A stretch of 64,000 nt of DNA from an uncultured Pseudoxanthomonas sp. (GCA_946479745.1 CAMLGZ010000020.1:11510-75509), one strand, 5' to 3'; numbered from the stretch's first letter, positions 38,801 through 47,936 are shown. Program-made: numbers and translations. The notes: a model not told the origin generated them from the letters alone.

Positions 38801-39047
38801 AGCCGAGTTGTTTGGAGTTCGGTAGTCCTCTGGCCCGTGTTGCCCCGGTCGTCATTACTAGCAACAGCCCCGATAGTCGCGCGATTGATAATCGCCGATG
38901 GTCCGAAACGCGCTAAGCTTGGTCAATGGCGCGTTGTTGAACTACGACTATCAAAGCGACGCCATTGCTTGGGGAAGCAAGAAGAATCCAAAACGGGTCA
39001 ATCAGGGCCGGCGCGTGATTGCCTGGCCTCTCATCAAGGGGATACAA

Positions 39048-39566
39048 ATGAAATTCAGTTCCATGTCAGTTGCCGCGGCTCTGTTCGTTCTGATCGCTCC
39101 GGTGGCCTTTGCTGCGCAAAAAATCGCGCCATCGCAGTACCACGACAAGGACAAACAGGAGGCCGCACGCGCGCTGCTCGAGATGGCCAAGGTGCAGGCC
39201 GGGAAGGGCAGCTGGGAGCGCATCGCGGTCGGCCGCATCTACTACCTGGGCGGCTTCAAGGCCGAGGGTCAGGCGATCTTCGACGATGTGCTGGCCAACG
39301 ATCCGGAAGGCACCGATCTGTTTCGCATCGCACGGATCTACCGGCAGGCTGGCGAATGGGAGCGGGCCAAGGTGCTGTTCGAACGGGCGCTGCAGGAGAA
39401 GCCGAAAGACGCGCAGGGCATAGCCGAGCTGGGCGCCTACTACATGCTGCTTGGCGACCGCGCTGCCGCCGAACAGCTGTTCGACCGTTCCTTCCAACGC
39501 GAAGACGAACTGTGGTCGACAGTGGCGGCCGCCGGCAGCTACCTGGGCGTGCCGCCGCAGGAGTAG
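39048..39566 (+). CDS. Exported TPR-repeat protein
   Basis: 172 residues from ATG 39048 (SD AAGGGG; MKFSSMSVAAALFVLIAPVA signal, cut after FAA). Three TPR-like pairs: EAARALLEMAKVQAGKGSWE, LFRIARIYRQAGEWERAKVL and IAELGAYYMLLGDRAAAEQL. Periplasmic, function unknown. In-frame sequence upstream (from 38898) reads NGALLNYDYQSDAIAWGSKK and may be a fragment of another gene joined by deletion. Confidence 0.7.
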   Translation: MKFSSMSVAAALFVLIAPVAFAAQKIAPSQYHDKDKQEAARALLEMAKVQAGKGSWERIAVGRIYYLGGFKAEGQAIFDDVLANDPEGTDLFRIARIYRQAGEWERAKVLFERALQEKPKDAQGIAELGAYYMLLGDRAAAEQLFDRSFQREDELWSTVAAAGSYLGVPPQE

Positions 39567-39598
39567 TTCTGCCGCCAGCAGTACACGGGTGTTTCATG

Positions 39599-39684
39599 TA
39601 GAGCCGAGCTTGCTCGGCTGCTTTTCACGGTTGCGCCGAACACGAAAAGCCAAGTCGCTGGGTCCCCGCCTTCGCGGGGATGAC
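39599..39684. repeat. GTAG-REP arm (GAGCCGAGC family) plus GTCATCCC-family arm
   Basis: GTAGAGCCGAGCTTGCTCGG hairpin at 39599-39621 is the Stenotrophomonas-style GTAG REP. GGGTCCCCGCCTTCGCGGGG then ATGAC at 39657-39684 is a single arm of the other family. They fill the gap before the 2OG oxygenase stop. Confidence 0.8.
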
Positions 39685-39716
39685 GATCCGAGGATGTGGG
39701 GGATGCGGACAGAAGA

Positions 39717-40421
39717 TCAGCTGGCTGCGTAAAGCTTTTCCGCCGGCTGGAACAGAATCCAGCTGGTGGCGATGAACTTGTCGCCGTTCTGCGGGCGGTT
39801 GCCGCGGTGGGTGTGGGTGAAGGCGGTGGGCGCGATCAGCAGGCTGCCGGTGCGCGGTTTGACCTTGCGTTGCTGGAACAGGAATTCGGTTTCGCCTTCC
39901 TCGAACCCGTCATTGAGATACAGCGTCCACAGCAGATGCCGGTGCAGAGTTTCGGCGCTGGCGTCGCGCGGGAAAAGCTCGCAATGCCAATAGGGGTATC
40001 CGCCTTCGCCGGATGAATACCATTGCAGGTTGATCGCGCCGGGACGCAGGCAGGCGCGCGCCAGTTCTGCGATGGCTTTGTCGTCCATCACGGAGAAATC
40101 CTCAGCCTGCAGACGCCGCGGCGCGCCGTTGGCATCTGGCTGCTGCAGCATCAGCGGCGAGATCAGGGCCTGCGGATACTTGCGCAGATACTCCAGCAAC
40201 CCACTGAAGACGGCTTGCTGCAGGCGCGCATCCACCGCGGCCCAGTCCGCATTGCCGCTGATGCGCAAATCGCGGCTGCGCTTGAGTTCGGGATACACCC
40301 CTCCACCTACGCGGCCGGGTTGCAGACCCTCGCTACCGCGCATCCGCGCCACGATGGCGTCGCAGGTGGCGCCGTCGATGGCGTCGGGATAGATCTCGAT
40401 GAAGTCGGCGATGTTTTGCAT
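39717..40421 (-). CDS. 2-oxoglutarate/Fe(II)-dependent oxygenase
   Basis: 234 residues. C-terminal double-stranded beta-helix features: YSSGEGGYPYWHCELFPRD (likely H...D/E facial ligands), HRHLLWTLYLNDGFEEGETE, GSLLIAPTAFTHTHRGNRPQ (distal His) and GDKFIATSWILF with the 2OG-binding basic region. This architecture matches prolyl-4-hydroxylase-like oxygenases that bacteria use on proteins or small molecules. Substrate unknown. The N-terminal MQNIADFIEIYPDAIDGATC is a common start for this group. Gene stands alone. Confidence 0.8.
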   Translation of the reverse strand: MQNIADFIEIYPDAIDGATCDAIVARMRGSEGLQPGRVGGGVYPELKRSRDLRISGNADWAAVDARLQQAVFSGLLEYLRKYPQALISPLMLQQPDANGAPRRLQAEDFSVMDDKAIAELARACLRPGAINLQWYSSGEGGYPYWHCELFPRDASAETLHRHLLWTLYLNDGFEEGETEFLFQQRKVKPRTGSLLIAPTAFTHTHRGNRPQNGDKFIATSWILFQPAEKLYAAS

Positions 40422-40600
40422 GACGTGATTCTAAAGGCTACGCGCGGGAATTCAGCAATGCTCCCTGGCAATGGGATAGCCAGGCGCAGGCGGATCGGCA
40501 TTTCTGTGAAGCAGGAGCAGATCCCTCGCCGCGCTCGGGATGACGAAGATGGATTGGGACGACCAAGGAGGTTGACTATCAGGCTGGGAGGACGAATCGA

Positions 40601-41239
40601 CTAGATGATCCGCAGCGTGATCGCCTTCAGCACAGCGCGGGTACGGTCGCGGGTACCCAGCTTGTCCAGAATGGTGGAGACGTAGTTCTTTACCGTACCT
40701 TCGGCCAGGAACAGACTGCGCGCGATTTCCTTGTTGGAATAACCGCCGGCCAGCAAACGCAGGATCGCCACTTCGCGGGCGCCGAAGGTTTCGGTGGGCG
40801 CGGTTTCGTCGCGGAAACGGAAACGCGCGCGCACCGGGTCGGTGCTCACCGGCTGCAGCAAGGTCTCGCCGGCGGCTACCCGCACGATGGCGTCGCGCAG
40901 GTCTTCGGGCGCGGCGTCTTTCAACAGGAATCCTTGCGCGCCCGCATCGGTAGCGCGCAGCAGCAAGTCGCTGTCGTCGAAAGTGGTGAGCAGCAGCATG
41001 GGCGTGGCGTCGCCGCGCTCGCGCAACCGCTGCAGCGCCTGGATGCCGTCGGTGCCCGGCATACGGATGTCGCTGAGCACCACGTCCACAGATTGCTGTT
41101 CCAGTTTCCGCAGCAGGTCGTCGCCGTCTTCGGCTTCCAGCGCCACATCGATGTTCTGCTGCAGCAACAACGCGCGCAAGCCCGCGCGAACCAACGCCTG
41201 GTCGTCGGCTAACGCAACACGGACCGTGCTCATACTCAT
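40601..41239 (-). CDS. LuxR/NarL-type response regulator
   Basis: 212 residues. Receiver domain with acidic pocket LADDQALVRAGLRALL, phosphoacceptor Asp in VVLSDIRMPGTDG (near residue 57), conserved Thr in LLLTTFDDSD and Lys in GFLLKDAAPEDL. C-terminal LuxR helix-turn-helix GAREVAILRLLAGGYSNKEI then VKNYVSTILDKLGTRDR. Start overlaps the end of the histidine kinase gene (ATGA), so the pair is translationally coupled. Likely a DesK/DesR-type two-component system. Targets unknown. Confidence 0.92.
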   Translation of the reverse strand: MSMSTVRVALADDQALVRAGLRALLLQQNIDVALEAEDGDDLLRKLEQQSVDVVLSDIRMPGTDGIQALQRLRERGDATPMLLLTTFDDSDLLLRATDAGAQGFLLKDAAPEDLRDAIVRVAAGETLLQPVSTDPVRARFRFRDETAPTETFGAREVAILRLLAGGYSNKEIARSLFLAEGTVKNYVSTILDKLGTRDRTRAVLKAITLRII

Positions 41240-42339
41240 GCGGGAAATCCTGCTTCAATGCGCAATCCGCCGTGCGGTGCGGTGCTTACCCGAAAATCGC
41301 CGTGCGAGGCTTCCACGCGTTCGCGCATCCCGGCCATGCCGTTGCCTTCCCGGATGGCACCCTTCACCACGCCATCATCTTCGATCCGCAACATCACCTC
41401 TTTGCCCTCGCGCGAGATCTCCACCGACACGCGGCTTGCACCCGCATGGCGCACTGCGTTGGTCAGCGATTCCTGCACCAGGCGCAAGAGGGTCTCGGCC
41501 AAGGCGGGGTCGGTCACCTGCACGTCGCTGTCCATGCGCAGGTCCATGCGCAGTTTGGGCAACGGCGCAGCCAGCGCGCGCAATGCGGTCTCCAAGTCCA
41601 GGCCGCGACTGTCGCGCATGGCCTGCACCACGTTGCGGATGTCGGTCAGCAGTTCGCTGGACAGATGCTGCGCAAGGCGGATCTCTTCGCGCTGGGCGAA
41701 CGCAGGATCCGACGCCAGCGCGCGCAGGTTGAGGTGTATCGCGGTCAGTTTGTGACCGGCTACATCGTGCAGCTCGCGCGCCATGCGCAGGCGTTCGGCG
41801 TCGCGCGCGCTGTCGGCCAGCAGCGCGCGGGTGGCCAGCAGATCGGCGTTGACCAGCGCAAGCCGGTCGCGCGTGCGCTCGGCGTTGCTGGCGTAGTGGC
41901 CCACCAGCAAGGCGAATGCCTGGAAGCCGGCATAGATCAGCACCATCAAGGACGGCGAGGAAAAGCCGGCGTCACGCAGCAGCAGATAGAACAGGACATT
42001 GACCACCCCCATGGCCAGCAGCGTCGCGCGTAGCGACCACACCATGCTCAATTGAGCGGCCAGCACCACCAGCAACACCGGCGTGGTGCCTGTGCGCGGT
42101 GCCAGCCACACCAACGTCAGTGCGCAGGCGGCGATGAACACCAGCAACGCATTCACCTGCCAGGGTCTGAGTTGCGGCAGGTCGCAGAGCAGGCTGGCCA
42201 CCAGGAACGCCACCATCAGGCCCCAGCACAGGGCGAAGTTTTGCGGCTCCGCATCCCGCAGGGAAAGGCCGACCGCCAGCCAGGTCAGCAGCAGAGCGAG
42301 ATTCAGGGGTTTCAGCAGGTGGCGTAGCAATGCGCGCAT
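41236..42339 (-). CDS. Sensor histidine kinase (NarL/DesK type)
   Basis: 367 residues from ATG 42339 (MRALLRHLLKPLNLALLLTW). A longer reading from 42468 would add 43 non-hydrophobic residues and leave no promoter space before the divergent gene at 42471. About six membrane helices span residues 12-155. The HisKA_3 box ARELHDVAGHKLTAIHLNLR carries the phospho-His. HATPase motifs are SLTNAVRHAGASRV and GNGMAGMRERV. Signal is probably sensed in the membrane, as in DesK. Ends inside the response regulator start. Confidence 0.88.
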   Translation of the reverse strand: MRALLRHLLKPLNLALLLTWLAVGLSLRDAEPQNFALCWGLMVAFLVASLLCDLPQLRPWQVNALLVFIAACALTLVWLAPRTGTTPVLLVVLAAQLSMVWSLRATLLAMGVVNVLFYLLLRDAGFSSPSLMVLIYAGFQAFALLVGHYASNAERTRDRLALVNADLLATRALLADSARDAERLRMARELHDVAGHKLTAIHLNLRALASDPAFAQREEIRLAQHLSSELLTDIRNVVQAMRDSRGLDLETALRALAAPLPKLRMDLRMDSDVQVTDPALAETLLRLVQESLTNAVRHAGASRVSVEISREGKEVMLRIEDDGVVKGAIREGNGMAGMRERVEASHGDFRVSTAPHGGLRIEAGFPA

Positions 42340-42470
42340 GCCGGCATGCTGCGGGGTGTCCGCGGCGTTGGCAATGCGTACGGCACCGAAAGTGACTTCC
42401 GGCACTGCTGACAGCACGTTGTCAGCAGCGGGTACGCAAGCTCTGGCCATACCAAGCGAAGGCGACACCC

Positions 42471-43082
42471 ATGGACCCGAAACGCCGACTCCTTACCGCC
42501 GCCTGCATCGGTGGCACCGCCGCCACGCTATTGGCTGATGCCTTTGCCCAGGCGGGCGGTCCCGTTGAACCTGCGTCCGGAGAAAATGTCGCAGCGAATC
42601 CTTCCACCGGCCCCGGTGCCGATGGCCACCACGATTTCGATTTCTTCCACGGCCGTTGGCATCTGCACAACCGACGCCTGAAAACCTGGCTCGCAAACTC
42701 CGACGAGTGGATCGAATTCGAGGGCCGCCTGCATTGCCAGCCACTGCTGGGCGGCATCGGCAATATCGATGAAGTCGTAGCCGACTTCGGCGAAGGCATC
42801 CACGGGATCAGCCTGCGCCTGTACGACCCGGCGGCCCGGCGTTGGAGCGACTACTGGGCCACCAAACGCGGCGGCGTACTCGGCCCGCCGGTGATCGGCG
42901 CATTCTGCGGTGGCATCGGCACCTTCCACGGTGAGGATCAGTTCGAAGGCCGCGCGGTGCGAATCCGCGCGATCTGGACGCAACCCGGCGCAGACGTCGT
43001 GAATTGGGAACAGGCCTTCTCCGTCGATCACGGCAAAACCTGGGAAACCAACTGGACCATGCGCATGACCCGGCAGACCTGA
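42471..43082 (+). CDS. Exported 'HDFDF' protein, paralogue of the gene at 44292
   Basis: 203 residues. Signal MDPKRRLLTAACIGGTAATL ending AFAQA (two arginines, not a clear Tat motif). Mature part: HHDFDFFHGRWHLHNRRLK, CQPLLGGIGNIDEVVADFG, WSDYWATKRGGVLGPPVIG, WEQAFSVDHGKTWETNWTMR. These blocks recur in the same order in the 160-residue protein at 44292-44774, which lacks a signal. Lipocalin-like beta barrel suspected from pattern, not proven. First gene of an operon with two NIPSNAP genes. Divergent from the two-component system. Confidence 0.75.
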   Translation: MDPKRRLLTAACIGGTAATLLADAFAQAGGPVEPASGENVAANPSTGPGADGHHDFDFFHGRWHLHNRRLKTWLANSDEWIEFEGRLHCQPLLGGIGNIDEVVADFGEGIHGISLRLYDPAARRWSDYWATKRGGVLGPPVIGAFCGGIGTFHGEDQFEGRAVRIRAIWTQPGADVVNWEQAFSVDHGKTWETNWTMRMTRQT

Positions 43083-43120
43083 CTTAGGACAGCCGACTCA
43101 CGACAAGCCAGGGGATCCCC

Positions 43121-43474
43121 ATGAACAAATTCGTAGAAGTACGTTCCTATGCGCTCAAGCCCGGCACGCGCGAAGCGTTCGACCGCATCGCTTCGCAACA
43201 GGCCATTCCGATGTTGCGGCGCTGGGAGGTCGATGTGGTAGCGCACGGACCTTCGCCGCACGATGGCGATTCCTATTATCTGATCCGTGCCTACGCCAGC
43301 CTTGCCGACCGCCAGCAGAGTCAGGACGCCTTTTACGGCAGCCAGGAATGGAAGGACGGTCCGCGCGCGGCGATCCTGGGGTTGATCGAGAACTTCACTT
43401 CGATCGTGCTTGAGCTGGAGCCAGCGACGGTCGAGGCATTGCGGATCGTGCCGCCGCGCGGGGCCTCCGCATGA
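43121..43474 (+). CDS. NIPSNAP-domain protein
   Basis: 117 residues. EVRSYALKPGTREAFDRIAS at the N-terminus is the NIPSNAP ferredoxin-like fold (strand then xLKPGxx). YLIRAYASLADRQQSQDAFY and SQEWKDGPRAAILGLIENFT complete one domain. Cytoplasmic, probably dimeric. NIPSNAP domains occur in monooxygenase-like or mitochondrial proteins, but bacterial functions are mostly unknown. ATGA overlap with the next gene. Confidence 0.82.
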   Translation: MNKFVEVRSYALKPGTREAFDRIASQQAIPMLRRWEVDVVAHGPSPHDGDSYYLIRAYASLADRQQSQDAFYGSQEWKDGPRAAILGLIENFTSIVLELEPATVEALRIVPPRGASA

Positions 43475-44295
43475 AGACGACAAAACTGCAGTTGGCGTTG
43501 CTGCTGGGTGTCTGCCTGAGCTCAGCCGCCGCACACGCGAACGATGCCGAAGGAACAGGAGCCGGATCCATGAACATGACCACAACCTGTTGCGCAGTAC
43601 TCGAACTGCGCCAGTACACGCTCAAGCCCGGCAAACGCGATGTCCTGATCGGTTTGTTCGACGACAAGTTCGTCGCCGGCCAGGAAAACGCCGGCATGAC
43701 CATCGTCGGCCAGTTCCGCGATCTGGATGCGCCGGATCGTTTCGTCTGGCTGCGCGGCTTCGCCGGCATGCCGCAACGCAAGCAGGCGTTAGAGGCGTTC
43801 TACGGCGGACCGGTATGGCAAGACAACCGCGCCACGGCCAACGGCACCATGATCGATTCGGACAACGTGCTGCTGCTGCGGCCGGCGACGTCATCTTCCG
43901 GATTCGCCTTGCATGGGTTGGCACGCGACCAGCGTCCAGCGGGATTGGTGGTGGCCTATCTGCACTACTTGCAACGACCTGCGGACACGGCAGTGGTGTG
44001 GGATCTTGAACGCCGTCTGCGTTCGGCCCTGCAATCCTCCGGCGCGCAACTGCAGGCGGTGCTGGTCAGCGAGCATAGCGAGAACACCTTTCTGGCCTTG
44101 CCGGTGCGGCTGGGTGAAGAAGTACTGATATGGGTGGCGGGTTTCGCCGATCAGGCCGCCTACGATGCGCAGCGCGTGGCGCTGGAAGAGACCGCGGCGG
44201 ATCTCCAGCCATTGCAATCCGCACCGGCCGAACGCCTGCACCTGTCCGCGACTGCGGGATCCCTGTTGCGCGGCGCGCCGGAGAAGCAACCATGA
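43471..44295 (+). CDS. Exported NIPSNAP-domain protein
   Basis: 274 residues. Signal peptide MKTTKLQLALLLGVCLSSAA cut after AHA. NIPSNAP domain: VLELRQYTLKPGKRDVLIGL, FRDLDAPDRFVWLRGFAGM, ALEAFYGGPVWQDNR. The C-terminal half (from about residue 150) probably holds a second, diverged ferredoxin-like domain (PAGLVVAYLHYLQRPADTAV). ATGA overlaps with both neighbours show tight translational coupling. Same operon as the cytoplasmic NIPSNAP gene. Confidence 0.8.
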   Translation: MKTTKLQLALLLGVCLSSAAAHANDAEGTGAGSMNMTTTCCAVLELRQYTLKPGKRDVLIGLFDDKFVAGQENAGMTIVGQFRDLDAPDRFVWLRGFAGMPQRKQALEAFYGGPVWQDNRATANGTMIDSDNVLLLRPATSSSGFALHGLARDQRPAGLVVAYLHYLQRPADTAVVWDLERRLRSALQSSGAQLQAVLVSEHSENTFLALPVRLGEEVLIWVAGFADQAAYDAQRVALEETAADLQPLQSAPAERLHLSATAGSLLRGAPEKQP

Positions 44296-44774
44296 CATCG
44301 CCTGAAAACGACGGACGCCACGACTTCGATTTCTACTATGGCCATTGGAAGGTGCGCAACGAACGCCTGAAGCAGCGCCTAGTCGGCAGCGACGACTGGG
44401 AAACCTTCGAGGCCACCCAAAGCTGTCAGCCGCTGCTCGACGGCATCGGCAACCTCGACGACTTCGTCACCGGATGGAGCGGCGGGTTTCGCGGCATGAC
44501 CTTGCGTCTGTTCGACCTGCAGGCCAGGCAATGGAGCATCTATTGGGCCAGCAATCGCAGTGGAGTGCTGGAACTGCCGGTGATGGGCCGGTTCGAGAAC
44601 GGCGTAGGCACCTTCCATGGACGCGATAGCCATGAAGGCCGGCCGGTGCTGGCGCGCTTCATCTGGTCGGATATCACCGCTGACTCGGCGCACTGGCAAC
44701 AGGCGTTTTCCACCGACGAAGGCGCCAGCTGGGAGACCAACTGGCATATGTGGATGACGCGGATCGCCCGTTGA
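44292..44774 (+). CDS. Cytoplasmic 'HDFDF' protein, paralogue of the gene at 42471
   Basis: 160 residues from ATG 44292 (overlapping the previous stop). Shares with the exported paralogue HDFDFYYGHWKVRNERLKQR, CQPLLDGIGNLDDFVTGW, WSIYWASNRSGVLELPVMG and WQQAFSTDEGASWETNWHMW. No signal. Last gene of the four-gene coupled operon, followed 39 bases later by a regulator gene. The operon thus holds one exported and one cytoplasmic member of each of two families. Confidence 0.75.
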   Translation: MTSPENDGRHDFDFYYGHWKVRNERLKQRLVGSDDWETFEATQSCQPLLDGIGNLDDFVTGWSGGFRGMTLRLFDLQARQWSIYWASNRSGVLELPVMGRFENGVGTFHGRDSHEGRPVLARFIWSDITADSAHWQQAFSTDEGASWETNWHMWMTRIAR

Positions 44775-44813
44775 ACCTTTGATCCGCGCGCCGCGGCACG
44801 CCATGATGGCCGC

Positions 44814-45512
44814 ATGCGCCGCGCCGACCGTCTGTTTCTGATCATCCACGCCCTGCGCGGCCGCCGTTCGGCGTTGACCGCGCAGCAACTGGCCGGGACC
44901 CTGCATGTTTCCCTGCGCACCATCTACCGCGATGTCGCCGATCTGCAGCTGTCCGGGGTGCCGATCGAAGGCGAGGCCGGCATCGGCTACGTGCTGCGCA
45001 AGGGTTCGGACGTTCCGCCGCTGATGTTCAACGCCGACGAACTGGAAGCGCTGGTGGTGGGCACGCGTTTCGTCCGCGCGTTCGGCGGCGAGCGCCTCGG
45101 TCTGGCCGCCAGCGCGGCATTGTTGAAGATAGAAGCAGTGCTGCCGCCGAACCTGCGCGAGCGTTCGCGCCGCACCCGCATCTACGCGCCGGAACTGGAC
45201 AACCGTATCGAGGCCAGCGGCATGATCGATCGCCTGCACGCGGCGGTGGAAGCGCGCCAGGTGCTGCGCCTGCAGTACCGCGATCCCTCCGGCAACGAAA
45301 CCGTCCGCGAAGTGGAGCCGCTATGCCTGACCTTCTGGGGCGGCAGCTGGACGCTGGGCGCGTGGTGCCGGCTGCGCGGGGATTTCCGCAATTTCCGGCC
45401 GGACAGGATTGTCGGTGTCGAGGCTACCGGGGAAGCATTCGCAGAGATCGCGGGCCGCGATCTGAATGCGTATCTGCGGGCTGTCGGCAACCCGCAGCAG
45501 GATGAGGCGTGA
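44814..45512 (+). CDS. YafY-type HTH/WYL transcriptional regulator
   Basis: 232 residues. N-terminal HTH_11 (RADRLFLIIHALRGRRSALT...LHVSLRTIYRDVADLQLSGV) and C-terminal WYL domain (about 140-215) with VLRLQYRDPSGNETVREVEP and TFWGGSWTLGAWCRLRGDFR, then FRPDRIVGVE. YafY-type regulators sense small ligands or nucleotides through WYL and usually control a neighbouring gene. Probably regulates the upstream NIPSNAP operon or itself. Same strand, 39 bases downstream. Confidence 0.9.
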   Translation: MRRADRLFLIIHALRGRRSALTAQQLAGTLHVSLRTIYRDVADLQLSGVPIEGEAGIGYVLRKGSDVPPLMFNADELEALVVGTRFVRAFGGERLGLAASAALLKIEAVLPPNLRERSRRTRIYAPELDNRIEASGMIDRLHAAVEARQVLRLQYRDPSGNETVREVEPLCLTFWGGSWTLGAWCRLRGDFRNFRPDRIVGVEATGEAFAEIAGRDLNAYLRAVGNPQQDEA

Positions 45513-45528
45513 CGTGCGCAAAAGCGAG

Positions 45529-45768
45529 GTAGGCCGGGGCTACGTCCCCGACGCTCAATTCGCCCGCGCGCTGGAGACATCGAGTTGGATTGTCGTTGGA
45601 CTCCGCGCGTCGGGGGCGTAGCCCCGACCTACGGTCTTTGGCCTCCCCCTTTGAAAAAGGGGGATTGAGGGGGATTTGCTTTTGCTTTCGATCAGAGAAA
45701 AACAAGATCAAGAGCAAATCCCCCGTCAGCTGCTGCGCAGCCGCCCGCCCCCTTTTACAAAGAGGGAA
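45529..45768. repeat. GTAG-REP pair plus CTCTTGATC-type inverted repeat
   Basis: GTAGGCCGGGGCTACGTCCC with inverted mate to 45632, then the second element 45640-45768 with CCCCCTTTGAAAAAGGGGG arms around an AAGATCAAGAGCAAATCCCC core. They occupy the whole gap between the WYL regulator and the TonB-dependent receptor. Confidence 0.85.
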
Positions 45769-45777
45769 AAGCAATAG

Positions 45778-47904
45778 TCAGCGCGACCATTGCCATTGCG
45801 CGCCAACCAGGAACGTGCGCCCTGGTCCGGGTTCGTAGAACCGTCCATTGCCTTCGTTGACGATCACCGAACCGATGTAATCGTGATCCAACACGTTGTC
45901 GATCCGCGCAAAGGCGCGCAGGCCGCCGGAGGCGAACTTCCATTCGCGCGCTGCTTCCAGATGCAACAGAAAGTAGCCTGGCGCTGATTCGCTGGCCACA
46001 TCATTCACCACTACATCGCCAACGCCTTCGACTTCGGTCGCCGCACTCCACGCATTTCCGCGCCATTGCAGCCGGCCGAACAACTGCTGGCGCGCCACGC
46101 CCGGAATGCGCACCCCTGCCGCCACCGGCGTGGAAGGCACGGTGCAACCGGCACCAGTGCAGACCAGGTAGGCGCTGCGGAAAGTCGCATCCAGCCACGT
46201 ATAGGCCAGTTGCAGGCGCCATTGGTCGGAGAGCGCAGTCTCGAACGAAGTCTCCAATCCCTGCCGCCGTGCGCGCCCCACATTGCGGAAACTGCTGCGC
46301 CCGCCGACGTTGCGCACCACCGCCAGCTCGTCGTCGGTATCGGCACGGAACAGCGCGGCTTCCAGGCGCGTGTCGCCCTCGCCGCGCCATTTCATTCCCA
46401 GCTCCGCATTGCGGCTGATCGTCGGCCGCAGATCGAAAGCCAGACCGGCGCCGCCATCGGCGCGATAACCCAGTTCGTTGAAGGTCGGTGTCTCGAAGCC
46501 GCGACCCACCGAAGCGTAGAAGCGCAGGTTATCGCCAGGTTCCAACATAAGCCCGGCGACGGGCGTCGTATCGCGATAACGCACGCTGCCGCTGTCGTCG
46601 GGATTGCCGGCGGTGACGTAATTATCGCGTGCGCGGAATTCCACTTCGCTATGGCGCGCACCCACCAACAGCGACCAGCGCGGCGCAAATTTCCACCACG
46701 CCTGCATGAACTCATCTACGTTGCGCACGCGGTTGCTCTCATCACGTCGCAGCGCGCCCTTGACTCCCAAAGTGCTGCCGATGAAATTCTCGTAGCCGCG
46801 CCGTTGCTGATCCTGCTGGTCGAAATTGGCGCCGATGGTGAACTCGAACGGCTTCGAGGCCAGTTCATTTCGCCAGCTCCAGCGCAGATCGGCACCGCCG
46901 TAGTCGCTGGCCAGGTCGATCACGCCGCCGGCGTTGAGCGGATTGGCCTGCGCCGCTACCGGCAAGGCCAGAAACTGTTCCACCGCGCGTCGTCCGGCAT
47001 AGGCCATCGCACGCCAGGTTTGCCTGTCGCCCACCTGTTGTTCGTAGGTCAGCCCACCCTGGCTCTGGCGCACCGACTTGCGCGTATCGAACTGCGTGGC
47101 GACCACGGTGGCCTGACGCGGATCGGCTTGGACCTGCGTGCGGGTCAGGCCCAGGGGATCGTCGGCGTCGGGCAGATCGACGTGGTTCAGCACCAGGGTC
47201 AGCTTGCGCAAGGGATCGATACGGAAATCGAAGCGCGCGTTGAACGAATCGCGTCGTGCCGCGCTATGGTCGCGATAGCCCTGGGTGTCGAAGCGCGAAG
47301 CGGCGAGGTTGTAGCCCAGATCGCCGCTGGCGCCGCGCAACTGCGCACCCAGCGTGTATGCGTCGTCGCTGCCGGCCGTGGCGCGGACCCGCCACGGGTC
47401 GCCTTCCTTTCCTTCCGCGCTCCATAACTGCACCACGCCGCCCGAAGAATTTCCATACAGCGCGGAGAACGGACCGCGCATGATCTCGATGCGCTCGCCG
47501 CCCAGTACGTTGAAATGCGAAAGCTGCCCTTGCCCGTCCGGCATCGATGCCGGAATGCCGTCTGAAAACAGGCGCACGCCGCGCACGCCGAAGGTCGAGC
47601 GCGCGCCGAAACCGCGGATGGACAGCTGCGTGTCCTGCGCGTAGTTCTGGCGGTCGCGGGCCAGCAGTCCGGGAACGCCGCCCAGCGCATCGGAAACGTT
47701 GACGGCATTGCCGCTGTCGTCGTCGCTAAGGGAGACGGTATCGACCGAAGCCGGGGTGTCGAAATCGTCTACGCCAACCAGGCGGGTCGCTTGCACTCGA
47801 ATGCGGTCGAGGGTGACAGGGCCGTCATCGGGGGATTGCGCGTGCGCGACCGCACTAAGCGAGAGAAAGCCGAGCAGGGCGAGTGCGGAGTATCCGGAAG
47901 TCAT
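45778..47904 (-). CDS. TonB-dependent outer-membrane receptor, YncD/PqqU-like
   Basis: 708 residues. Signal MTSGYSALALLGFLSLSAVA cut after AHA. TonB-box-like region then plug domain with TQLSIRGFGARSTFGVRGVR, SDGIPASMPDGQGQLSH and IEIMRGPFSALYGNSSGGVV. Those plug motifs closely follow the YncD/PqqU family, whose E. coli member imports pyrroloquinoline quinone. The 22-strand barrel ends with GRTFLVGAQWQWSR, the aromatic C-terminal residue being replaced by Arg after Trp. Uptake substrate here is inferred only from plug similarity. Needs TonB-ExbBD (29043-31450). Isolated between repeat clusters. Confidence 0.85.
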   Translation of the reverse strand: MTSGYSALALLGFLSLSAVAHAQSPDDGPVTLDRIRVQATRLVGVDDFDTPASVDTVSLSDDDSGNAVNVSDALGGVPGLLARDRQNYAQDTQLSIRGFGARSTFGVRGVRLFSDGIPASMPDGQGQLSHFNVLGGERIEIMRGPFSALYGNSSGGVVQLWSAEGKEGDPWRVRATAGSDDAYTLGAQLRGASGDLGYNLAASRFDTQGYRDHSAARRDSFNARFDFRIDPLRKLTLVLNHVDLPDADDPLGLTRTQVQADPRQATVVATQFDTRKSVRQSQGGLTYEQQVGDRQTWRAMAYAGRRAVEQFLALPVAAQANPLNAGGVIDLASDYGGADLRWSWRNELASKPFEFTIGANFDQQDQQRRGYENFIGSTLGVKGALRRDESNRVRNVDEFMQAWWKFAPRWSLLVGARHSEVEFRARDNYVTAGNPDDSGSVRYRDTTPVAGLMLEPGDNLRFYASVGRGFETPTFNELGYRADGGAGLAFDLRPTISRNAELGMKWRGEGDTRLEAALFRADTDDELAVVRNVGGRSSFRNVGRARRQGLETSFETALSDQWRLQLAYTWLDATFRSAYLVCTGAGCTVPSTPVAAGVRIPGVARQQLFGRLQWRGNAWSAATEVEGVGDVVVNDVASESAPGYFLLHLEAAREWKFASGGLRAFARIDNVLDHDYIGSVIVNEGNGRFYEPGPGRTFLVGAQWQWSR

Positions 47905-47936
47905 GCGCCATGATCGCGCATCTCCTCTTCAAGGTC

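Noticed and set aside
46066..47427. 453-codon plus-strand frame opposite the TonB-dependent receptor
   Set aside because: Shadow composition; the receptor plug and barrel motifs are on the minus strand.
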